IMG/VR virus record: IMGVR_UViG_3300042691_009022
Coordinates: 1 to 25,917 of that record
Source of the DNA: a virus
Length of the DNA: 25,917 nt
Reading direction: 5' to 3' (one strand)
In this document: positions 20,273-25,917 of the stretch, one piece after another
Layout: the number at the start of each line of letters is the position of its first letter
How positions within the stretch are numbered: position 1 is the first letter of the stretch
Made by a program: the position numbers and the translations under genes
Notes under the pieces: generated by a model
The model's input: only the letters and a program-made list of their open reading frames with translations
Told to the model about the DNA's origin: nothing
The model's database searches: none

Positions 20273-20950
20273 CTATTCCCTATTCCCGCGATTTAACGCC
20301 TGCTGAAGCAATGCATTTTGCGCTTGGTTTTGGCTGTAATTCAAATACTGGTTAAAGCCGCCTCCAATTGCGCCTGCGGTGCCCATGTACCCCGACGCGC
20401 GGGCTTGAGCACCTGCGCCAATGGTTTCAGCAAGATTGGAACCAAATTGACCGGCTTGACCTGCCAACTGTTGCGACGTTGTTTGACCCACACCCGCCAA
20501 TGATTGCAGCGGGCTGAGCCGCGCTTGGCGCTCGGCTTGATAGCGGTTGAAAGCGTTTTGGTACTCTTGGCTACCCATCTCTTGACCGTATCGCGTCAGA
20601 GCTTTACCAGTTGCACCAGACATTAGCCCGCCCCGTGCAGCCGCTGACCGCTCCAATGCCTTTTGACCTTCAGACAGCCGAAACGCATAGCCCGGGTCGG
20701 CTTGAAACTGCTGCATTCCGAACGGTGTGTATTCGGAAGCCAGTGGGATCAACTTGTTGAGCGCAGCCTCACCAGCTTCTCGGTATGGCCGCGCTAACTC
20801 AGTCTGCCGCTCAAAGATTTGGCGCTGTACATCACCAGCACGGTCAGCGGCTGCGGCTTGTGTTTTAGCTGCACTGCGAGAAGCGCTGGACCCCAGTAAC
20901 GCGCTTCCAATGGTGCCCGCAAGAATTGCGGTTCCGGTTCCTACTGCCAT
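20273..20950 (-). CDS. DNA transfer protein (p32/gp7-like), 225 aa
   Basis: An N-terminal Gly/Ala/Ser hydrophobic stretch (TAILAGTIGSALLGSSAS) is followed by a helix and a DPGYAFRLSEGQKALERSAA motif, then ARGGLMSGATGKALTRYGQE. This motif is typical of phage DNA-transfer or internal virion proteins related to P22 gp7. The C-terminus is Gln/Gly/Asn-rich. It would be packaged in the capsid and released into the host envelope at infection. It overlaps the acetyltransferase 3' end by 10 bases. Confidence 0.78.
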   Translation of the reverse strand: MAVGTGTAILAGTIGSALLGSSASRSAAKTQAAAADRAGDVQRQIFERQTELARPYREAGEAALNKLIPLASEYTPFGMQQFQADPGYAFRLSEGQKALERSAAARGGLMSGATGKALTRYGQEMGSQEYQNAFNRYQAERQARLSPLQSLAGVGQTTSQQLAGQAGQFGSNLAETIGAGAQARASGYMGTAGAIGGGFNQYLNYSQNQAQNALLQQALNRGNRE

Positions 20951-21408
20951 GCTGTGCTCTCTTTCATGAACGTGCGCTCCAACGGCCTAAATCCGGCGCG
21001 GGCATACAGATGCTCCATCTTCTTTGCGCGGGCGTCTTCCAAAGCAATCATAAAAAGTGCGGCGGCGTTTTTCTCTTTGGCCCACAGTTCGATTTGCTTG
21101 AACATCTTACCGCCCGCGCCGCTGCCCCGCGATTTTGGAGTCAACCACCACCACAACTCTTGGACAACTAGCGCCGACGGGTTAAAGTACATTGGGTAGG
21201 CCACTGCGCCAGAAATCCCTACGATCTCGCCGTCGATTTCAGCCAGCCAGATGCCCACGGAATCGTTTTGCAGCGACGAGATGAAGAAGTTTGCGTACCC
21301 ATCTCGGTCAAATTCAATGACGTTGTGCATGGGCGAAGCCATGTGAAATGACTCTGCCAGCACCGCATACTTGACTAGATCAGATTCAATGGCTTTTCGA
21401 ACTTGCAT
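20941..21408 (-). CDS. GNAT family acetyltransferase, 155 aa
   Basis: N-acetyltransferase fold: an N-terminal helix (MQVRKAIESDLVKYAVLAES), strand WLAEIDGEIVGISGAV, then the acetyl-CoA loop KSRGSGAGGKMFKQIE (the R-x-x-G-x-G/A signature) and the closing strand HLYARAGFRPLERTFMK. It may acetylate a virion or host protein, or a small amine; the substrate is unknown. I chose ATG 21408 overlapping the upstream stop (TGATG), with GAGGTG before it. Finding a GNAT enzyme inside a structural operon is unusual but occurs in some phages. Confidence 0.85.
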   Translation of the reverse strand: MQVRKAIESDLVKYAVLAESFHMASPMHNVIEFDRDGYANFFISSLQNDSVGIWLAEIDGEIVGISGAVAYPMYFNPSALVVQELWWWLTPKSRGSGAGGKMFKQIELWAKEKNAAALFMIALEDARAKKMEHLYARAGFRPLERTFMKESTAWQ

Positions 21409-21743
21409 CAAGTCACCTCACGTCCGCTGACGCGCATGTTGATGGCGCTGGCAGTTCCAGCGATTGTACTGATGAAGTCACCAGGCCCCAAGACCTGGCC
21501 GACCAGTTCCCAGAAGGCGTAGACTTCGGACGGCTGGAGCGTCTTGGTCTTGGTGATCAAGTTCTGGTTGCCCGCAGACCCGGCAACCGTGACGAGACTG
21601 ACGCTGATTGTCGCGGCCAAGGCGCTGTAATTGGTCGCCGTGAACTTGTCGATGATGGTCGTCACGCCAGTGGCTGTGTACTGGGTAGTCTGGGTCGCCT
21701 CGACGGTCTTGGCCGGGACAAGTACGCGAACGGTGACAGTCAT
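21408..21743 (-). CDS. Small beta-rich structural protein, 111 aa
   Basis: Thr/Val-rich sequence with alternating strands (MTVTVRVLVPAKTVEATQTT, then ATISVSLVTVAGSAGNQNLI) suggesting a beta-sandwich such as a decoration or tail-tube-associated protein. No named family recognised. It lies between the fibre-like protein and the acetyltransferase in the late operon with overlapping stop and start codons on both sides. Its last strands end INMRVSGREVT. Confidence 0.65.
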   Translation of the reverse strand: MTVTVRVLVPAKTVEATQTTQYTATGVTTIIDKFTATNYSALAATISVSLVTVAGSAGNQNLITKTKTLQPSEVYAFWELVGQVLGPGDFISTIAGTASAINMRVSGREVT

Positions 21744-22591
21744 TACTGCACTCCTTCAATGTTGTTGCTGACGGTAAGAATGATGCTGGGAATGGCTGGG
21801 TAAAACGCGGATGCGGGGAATGACTGCACCTGCACGCTCACGTCGCTGACGGCGTACATGATTTCAACATAATCGCCAGCGTCCAGATCAAAAAAGTATC
21901 CGACGGTGACAAGCTGCTCGGCATCATTGCCCTGAATTTGCACTTGACTAGTGCTGTCTGGAACGTCCACGCCGTTGATGCGTGCCCATACCCAGAAGTT
22001 GGCCGTGCCACCACTGGTCTTGTCCAATTGGATGCTGAACAAGAAGTTGTAGATTGCAGGCTCGTCCACATACACCCGCGACGCGGGCGTGCCCAAGTAC
22101 ACGCCATTGCTCACGTCCGTCGTGTTAAACGTAATACCATAGGGCGTGTTGATTGCCGCAGGGATTTGTACCGTGGTGTCGTAGAACTGCCCGTACCGCG
22201 CCCGCTTAAACTCTCTTGGCGGCGGCGTCACTTGCAGCGCCTGCACCTGCTTTTGTAGTTCGTCAATCTGCGCCAGCAATGCGGTTTGGTCTGTTGCAAC
22301 CTCAAGCGCCTGCACCTGCTTTTGCAACTCGGCAACCTGCTCAACCACCCCAGCTTGCGCTGGCTGCGACAGCGCCCCCTCGACATCAGCGATGATGTCG
22401 GAAAAGTTTTCTTGCTGCGCAGGCGGGGGACCGAGCTGCAAGTCGGTCAGCGACGTGGTGTTGCGCCCCTCGCCGGTCAACATGAACAGGTTGAGGAAGA
22501 ACCGATACCACTCACGCGAGATCAGCCCCGTGCGCGAGTCCGTCAGCGGAACTCGCGGGGGTGTGATGTTGGTAAGGTCAACGGCAGCCAT
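21743..22591 (-). CDS. Tail fibre-like protein with coiled coil, 282 aa
   Basis: An N-terminal virion-attachment-like segment (PPRVPLTDSRTGLISREWYR, FFLNLF) is followed by two repeated coiled-coil blocks (VEQVAELQKQVQALE at about 83-97 and QIDELQKQVQAL at about 107-118), then a Thr/Val-rich beta domain (residues about 140-280) reminiscent of C1q-like or jelly-roll tips. A trimeric fibre or spike-base protein is likely. It may mediate adsorption, but no receptor-binding or hydrolase motif is evident. It sits next to the gp10-like gene. Confidence 0.65.
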   Translation of the reverse strand: MAAVDLTNITPPRVPLTDSRTGLISREWYRFFLNLFMLTGEGRNTTSLTDLQLGPPPAQQENFSDIIADVEGALSQPAQAGVVEQVAELQKQVQALEVATDQTALLAQIDELQKQVQALQVTPPPREFKRARYGQFYDTTVQIPAAINTPYGITFNTTDVSNGVYLGTPASRVYVDEPAIYNFLFSIQLDKTSGGTANFWVWARINGVDVPDSTSQVQIQGNDAEQLVTVGYFFDLDAGDYVEIMYAVSDVSVQVQSFPASAFYPAIPSIILTVSNNIEGVQ

Positions 22592-22593
22592 GT

Positions 22594-24030
22594 TCAGGCA
22601 TTCGTCGGGCTGATGATCAACTCAGCTCCTGAAATCGCGGTCTTGACCGGATCGGTCATGGACAACTCGTATACACGGTCACGCAGCTTGAGCGTCATAC
22701 CCAAGCGCCGAAAGAACGTGCGGCGGTAGTACTCGCCGATCTTGCCAATCGGCGCGGTGTGGTAGTTCGACCAAGTGTGGCCGCCATCGTCGCTCCAGCG
22801 CAGCATGACCTCCGGGTCGCTGCCTTGACCCAAGTTCAGGCCAACGCCTGTCTCCAAGTCGATCTGGAGGCTGTGGTGTGTCGTGCGGCGCAGATTGTTT
22901 TGGCCTGGTGGCAGCGCCCGCCAGCTACGCAGCCATTTTTGAATTTGACCGTTGTCGGCATACGTCTCCATGTCAAAGGCGTATATGTTGCCGTTCTCGT
23001 AGTCGCCCACGATGATCTTGTTGTTGAACGCCATCTGGCAGTTGCTGCGGTGGCGCGTGAACAAGCCGTTGTTCCAGCCCGCCCGCTCATGCCAGGCCTG
23101 CGTGGCAACGTCATACACCCACGTCGTGTTGGCACTCGGGAAGATCAGCACGTAGAAGCTGTGACCATCCTGTTGATAAGTGTAGCCAATCGCGTCTGAC
23201 AGGTCGCCGTACTGCTGGATGTGCCACTCGACAGCGTGTGTGCTGATGCGCTGGCCGGTGTAGCCGTTGGCTCGGTAAACGATGCCTCGACCACGGGCGT
23301 CAGCGCCCAGCCAGAACAGACCGTTGTCCATCTTGGCAATCGAGTATGGGGCGGCGCAACCGATCTCGTTGAACGCGCCTTGGATGCGTTGGAGCGGGAA
23401 GTCTTGCGTACCCGCGTCGTACCAAACCTCAACGCTGTTGGTGCCGTAGACCCAGACCTCGCGGTGATCGACGACGATGCCGACCACGCCGTCAGGTGAG
23501 CCTTCAGCGCTGGCAAAATCCAGTGGGTCGATGCTGGTGCCGTCAAGCAGACTGGTAATCCAGATGCGCTGGCTGTTGGGTTCGTTGAAGACGAAGTAGC
23601 CGTCCAAGAACCCGACCGTCACCGCGCCGGGAAAGTCCGGGTCGGTGATTTGCCCAAAGACGTTGGTTGTGTTGTTGTAGATGTAGCTCGGACCGTTGGC
23701 CGCGATGAACAACTGGGTGCCGTTGTCGGCCATGCTGACCGGCCCTGTGCCCGCGATGGTGCCCAGCAGCGTGGCGCTGTAGTTGGTGTTGATCTTGTAC
23801 AGGCTGTTGCCCGAGACGACAAACGCCACATTCGCGTTGTTTGAGAACGCCCACAGCCCCCGGATCGGGCCATTGCCGACCGTTGCGAGAAACGCCAGCC
23901 CTGGGCAACGCTGGAGATACGCGGCTTCCTTGCCCTCTTGCACCACCTCGGGAAAAAGGTTCACCATGCGAGCGTCCGCAACATTGACGCTGCGGGCCAC
24001 ATACGTTGATCCGAGGATCGGGGTCTTCAT
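22594..24030 (-). CDS. P22 gp10-like packaged DNA stabilisation protein, 478 aa
   Basis: Resembles the phage stabilisation protein family of P22 gp10, the tail hub that plugs the portal and holds packaged DNA in place. Starts MKTPILGSTYVARSVNVADA followed by RMVNLFPEVV, a family hallmark. A series of WD/kelch-like beta blades follows (GLWAFSNNANVAFVVSGNSL, then DGVVGIVVDHREVWVYGTNS). Order after a gp4-like gene matches P22-type head completion. Length 478 is close to gp10 (about 470). Stop and start overlap the gp4-like gene. Confidence 0.82.
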   Translation of the reverse strand: MKTPILGSTYVARSVNVADARMVNLFPEVVQEGKEAAYLQRCPGLAFLATVGNGPIRGLWAFSNNANVAFVVSGNSLYKINTNYSATLLGTIAGTGPVSMADNGTQLFIAANGPSYIYNNTTNVFGQITDPDFPGAVTVGFLDGYFVFNEPNSQRIWITSLLDGTSIDPLDFASAEGSPDGVVGIVVDHREVWVYGTNSVEVWYDAGTQDFPLQRIQGAFNEIGCAAPYSIAKMDNGLFWLGADARGRGIVYRANGYTGQRISTHAVEWHIQQYGDLSDAIGYTYQQDGHSFYVLIFPSANTTWVYDVATQAWHERAGWNNGLFTRHRSNCQMAFNNKIIVGDYENGNIYAFDMETYADNGQIQKWLRSWRALPPGQNNLRRTTHHSLQIDLETGVGLNLGQGSDPEVMLRWSDDGGHTWSNYHTAPIGKIGEYYRRTFFRRLGMTLKLRDRVYELSMTDPVKTAISGAELIISPTNA

Positions 24031-24746
24031 CAGTAGTTACCGGCGTAGATGTTGAACCGCTGGCGCGTAGCAATCAGCGAGTACGGCAGGCTCATGATGT
24101 CGTCAGGATTGTTGATGCGCTTGAGATTGCGCTTGCTGTACATCGCAATGCGCTGCACCTGCGGCGACGGCTCCACGCCAAACTCAGGGGCCAACTCGCA
24201 GGCTAGGTTGTACGTGAACGCCCGCAGGTAGCCGGGCGGGAACAGAATCTGCGTGCTCAGATTGGCAGGCTGCGTCAACTCCTCAACGCTGACGAAGTGC
24301 CATTCAAGCAGCCGTGTCGGGTTGGGGTAGATGTACATCTCGATGTCCGGGTAGGTCATGTTGACCCACATGACTTGCGGATAGGTCGAGGTGACGGTCT
24401 TTACAGCAATGCCGTTGTACTGCTGCTGGTTGATCAGCTTGACCCCAAAGCTCACGTTGGTGCTGGGGTCGCGGAAGTAGGTCGAGTCGTCGATCAGGAC
24501 AGGGCGATTGCCCACAAAGTCGCCCGTGGGGCCAAACGTGCGCTTGATCGTGCTGGTGGGCCACAAATAGACCTGATCCTGCGTGGAGAACACCGCCAGG
24601 CGCTCTGTTGACCACGAATCAAGCATCTGATTTAAGGCCATCAGCGCGTCTTGAGACACGGCTGCGGAAGGCGTCTCGCCCTCGGCCAGAACGCCTAGCA
24701 GACGCAACGCCCGATTGATCTGATCGTTTGCGCTGTAGGTCGCCAT
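24030..24746 (-). CDS. P22 gp4-like head-completion / tail accessory protein, 238 aa
   Basis: The N-terminal helical domain (MATYSANDQINRALRLLGVL, then DALMALNQMLDSWSTERL) fits the tail accessory factor family of P22 gp4, which binds the portal below the head. In P22 gp4 also has muramidase activity; no clear catalytic site can be seen here. A beta-rich central part and a C-terminal helix with QVQRIAMYSKRNLKRIN follow. I chose ATG 24746 because GGAG precedes it and the family begins here; the frame extends upstream to 24839 inside the next gene. Confidence 0.8.
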   Translation of the reverse strand: MATYSANDQINRALRLLGVLAEGETPSAAVSQDALMALNQMLDSWSTERLAVFSTQDQVYLWPTSTIKRTFGPTGDFVGNRPVLIDDSTYFRDPSTNVSFGVKLINQQQYNGIAVKTVTSTYPQVMWVNMTYPDIEMYIYPNPTRLLEWHFVSVEELTQPANLSTQILFPPGYLRAFTYNLACELAPEFGVEPSPQVQRIAMYSKRNLKRINNPDDIMSLPYSLIATRQRFNIYAGNY

Positions 24747-24747
24747 G

Positions 24748-24966
24748 TCACTCTCCTTCGATGAGCTGCGGTGCGAGGAAATTAGGCACCGGTTCTTCAA
24801 ATTTCTTACGGCGTCCGCGCCGCGCAACCGGAGCGTCAACGTCCGGGGTTACTTCTTCGTCAGGATTGTAACGAGTCCAGCCGAATTGCTCATCAAAATC
24901 AGCTTCCAAATCCATCGTAGCCACTTTAGCACCGTGGACCGGGTGTGTCAGGTAAATTGCTGCCAT
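24748..24966 (-). CDS. Small late-operon protein, 72 aa
   Basis: Acidic N-terminal half (MDLEADFDEQFGWTRYNPDE) followed by a basic RRGRRKKF patch and an acidic tip LIEGE. No domain recognised; it could be a scaffold-like or head-tail connector accessory protein. No clear Shine-Dalgarno site precedes ATG 24966; instead a stable UUCG hairpin lies 12 bases upstream. The stop lies one base before the gp4-like ATG, so the two are likely coupled. Confidence 0.65.
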   Translation of the reverse strand: MAAIYLTHPVHGAKVATMDLEADFDEQFGWTRYNPDEEVTPDVDAPVARRGRRKKFEEPVPNFLAPQLIEGE

Positions 24967-24978
24967 GTGTGCAGAAGC

Positions 24979-24994
24979 GGGGGCCGAAGCCCCC
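24979..24994 (-). other. Intercistronic hairpin with UUCG tetraloop (copy 1)
   Basis: On the minus strand GGGGGC-TTCG-GCCCCC forms a 6-bp all-GC stem closed by C(UUCG)G, an exceptionally stable RNA tetraloop. There is no U-run after it, so it is not a classical terminator. It lies 12 bases before the 72-aa gene. Confidence 0.8.
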
Positions 24995-25001
24995 CACTTT
25001 A

Positions 25002-25238
25002 TCAGCCGATGCGCCAGTTGGCGCCGTCGCAGAACACAGGCACCACGTTGGAGCCCCCACCTGCAACAATCGCACCAATTCCAGCCGTCAAAGCTGCGTT
25101 GGAGTTGCTGACAGCCGACCGCGTTCCAGCCAGAGCGGCAGAAGCAGCGGGTAATTGGGCAACCGTGTACAACGTGAACTGCGCGTCATCCAAAAGCGGA
25201 TCAGCGTATGCAACACCAATAGGTTTAGTGTTTGACAT
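25002..25238 (-). CDS. Small structural protein, 78 aa
   Basis: Starts MSNTKPIGVAYADPLLDDAQ and has an Ala/Gly-rich middle (AVSNSNAALTAGIGAIVAGG) and a C-terminal SNVVPVFCDGANWRIG strand. The end resembles short C-terminal modules of phage structural proteins, but I cannot name the family. Start at 25238 has AAAGGAA upstream; an in-frame upstream codon would give 83 aa. It is bracketed by two near-identical UUCG hairpins, suggesting control of mRNA ends or levels. Confidence 0.65.
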   Translation of the reverse strand: MSNTKPIGVAYADPLLDDAQFTLYTVAQLPAASAALAGTRSAVSNSNAALTAGIGAIVAGGGSNVVPVFCDGANWRIG

Positions 25239-25255
25239 GATGGTTCCTTTCATTC

Positions 25256-25275
25256 GAGGGGGCCGAAGCCCCCTC
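25256..25275 (-). other. Intercistronic hairpin with UUCG tetraloop (copy 2)
   Basis: On the minus strand GAGGGGGC-TTCG-GCCCCCTC forms an 8-bp perfect stem with C(UUCG)G. Same core as copy 1. No U-run follows, so partial termination, RNase protection or processing is more likely than full termination. Confidence 0.8.
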
Positions 25276-25282
25276 TTAGTTC

Positions 25283-25711
25283 TTAGGAGATGCGGTAGAT
25301 GCTGTACGCCGCGTCGCCCGTCTTGCGGAAACGGAACGTGCCCGAGGTGTTGCTGGTTTTGGTCAGCGCATCTTGGATCACGTCGTTGCCGACCAGCGTG
25401 TTGCCAGCGCCAGCAGTGAAGGTCACGTCGTTTGCTGCGTTGTCGCCGATGTTGACGAACGAGCAGTCAAAGGTCGAACCAACCTTGAGGCTGGGGAAAG
25501 CAGCGTCAATCAGCGCACCAGTGGGGAACACATACGTGCCCGCGTCCGTGCCGCCCGAGTCCATCGTGCAAACACCGGCAGCCAGATTGGCCGGGGTGAT
25601 GGTGACGGACGCGCCGGTCAGTGCGACGGGTGCGGAGGTGTTCGAAAAGCTGATCTCGCTGAGATTGCCGTCGCCAAGCTGGTAGCCACCAGCGCCATTA
25701 GGAAGTGCCAT
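25283..25711 (-). CDS. Probable capsid decoration / structural protein, 142 aa
   Basis: Starts MALPNGAGGYQLGDGNLSEI and continues as a Thr/Ala/Val-rich beta sequence (ALTGASVTITPANLAAGVCT, then GSTFDCSFVNIGDNAANDVT) ending DAAYSIYRIS. Beta-rich composition, position directly downstream of the coat gene and good ribosome site (AAGGG) fit a small capsid-associated or tail-needle-associated protein. I do not recognise a named family. Confidence 0.7.
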   Translation of the reverse strand: MALPNGAGGYQLGDGNLSEISFSNTSAPVALTGASVTITPANLAAGVCTMDSGGTDAGTYVFPTGALIDAAFPSLKVGSTFDCSFVNIGDNAANDVTFTAGAGNTLVGNDVIQDALTKTSNTSGTFRFRKTGDAAYSIYRIS

Positions 25712-25739
25712 GATAATTTCCCTTCGAAAAAGTTACTGA

Positions 25740-25917
25740 TCAACCCCACATCCGAACCGCCATCTGCGGACGAATGGTGCTGTAGCCGTACAAAACGTCA
25801 ATACGGCAGGGCATACGGTCGTTGTTGATGTCGTACTGACGAACAATGCGCAGGCTGATGCCGTTATGGACAGCGCGAGCGGCCATGTCCACGCCTTGGG
25901 GCAGGAGCAGGTCGGCG
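25740..25917 (-). CDS. P22-like major coat protein, C-terminal part
   Basis: Partial gene running off the right edge. The readable end includes MAARAVHNGISLRIVRQYD, then INNDRMPCRIDVLYGYST and IRPQMAVRMWG. This tail (SLRIVRQYDINxDRxPCRxDxLYG) is the characteristic C-terminus of P22 gp5-type coat proteins. The coat forms the icosahedral shell; portal and terminase genes are expected further right. Stop TGA at 25742-25740. The remainder of the gene is outside this window. Confidence 0.85.
   Translation of the reverse strand, partial: ADLLLPQGVDMAARAVHNGISLRIVRQYDINNDRMPCRIDVLYGYSTIRPQMAVRMWG

Overview
The window looks like the larger part of a tailed double-stranded DNA phage genome (podovirus architecture with P22-like head and tail parts). 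It could also be a prophage or phage contig, but I see no integrase, no attachment site, no tRNA and no bacterial housekeeping gene. Base composition is moderately GC-rich. The accessory proteins (DUF551, zinc-ribbon and CNQGR-type small proteins, genes ending in an EAAHGI peptide) recall phages of Burkholderiales and other Proteobacteria. That host guess is inference, not demonstrated. Terminase, portal and most of the coat gene would lie beyond the right edge.

Layout. (1) 28-1018, plus strand: four small genes of unknown function closed by a clear terminator. (2) 1090-1456: a helix-turn-helix gene running into a 53-bp tandem repeat (three copies) that also covers the 3' end of the next gene. 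(3) 1454-3937, minus strand: a primase-polymerase/DUF3987 helicase, the only replication gene on that strand. (4) 4122-12769, plus strand: the replication and nucleotide block. It holds a ribbon-helix-helix regulator, a DUF2800 Cas4/AddB-like nuclease, a 54-aa repeat protein, DUF2815 (probable ssDNA-binding), a family B DNA polymerase, DUF3310, a VRR-NUC nuclease, a cytosine-C5 methyltransferase, an SNF2-type helicase and a MazG-like protein. (5) 12807-15502, plus strand: an accessory array of small, tightly coupled genes with repeated modules. (6) 15481-25917, minus strand: the late operon, read leftward. It runs coat protein C-terminus, small structural proteins, gp4-like and gp10-like head-completion proteins, a fibre-like protein, a GNAT acetyltransferase, three internal or DNA-ejection proteins, a papain-like hydrolase, a membrane/coiled-coil protein, an M15 endolysin and a holin. 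Plus- and minus-strand blocks converge with a 22-bp overlap at 15481-15502.

How it fits together. The primase-helicase opens and primes DNA, the family B polymerase copies it with proofreading, and DUF2815 probably coats single strands. The DUF2800 and VRR-NUC nucleases and the SNF2 helicase probably process replication or recombination intermediates. The late operon builds a short-tailed virion and lyses the host.

The most interesting signal is not a single gene but a pattern of small rearrangements. Between VRR-NUC and the helicase (10164-10371) lies a chimera made of a diverged helicase 5' end, an exact 66-bp copy of DUF3310 and an exact 35-bp copy of the VRR-NUC 3' end, immediately before an AT-richer methyltransferase gene. 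At 14356-14532 there is a second, in-frame internally deleted copy of the alanine-repeat gene at 12807. Several joints fall on 4-7 bp shared sequences, which suggests microhomology-mediated template switching or recombination between two related phage arrangements.
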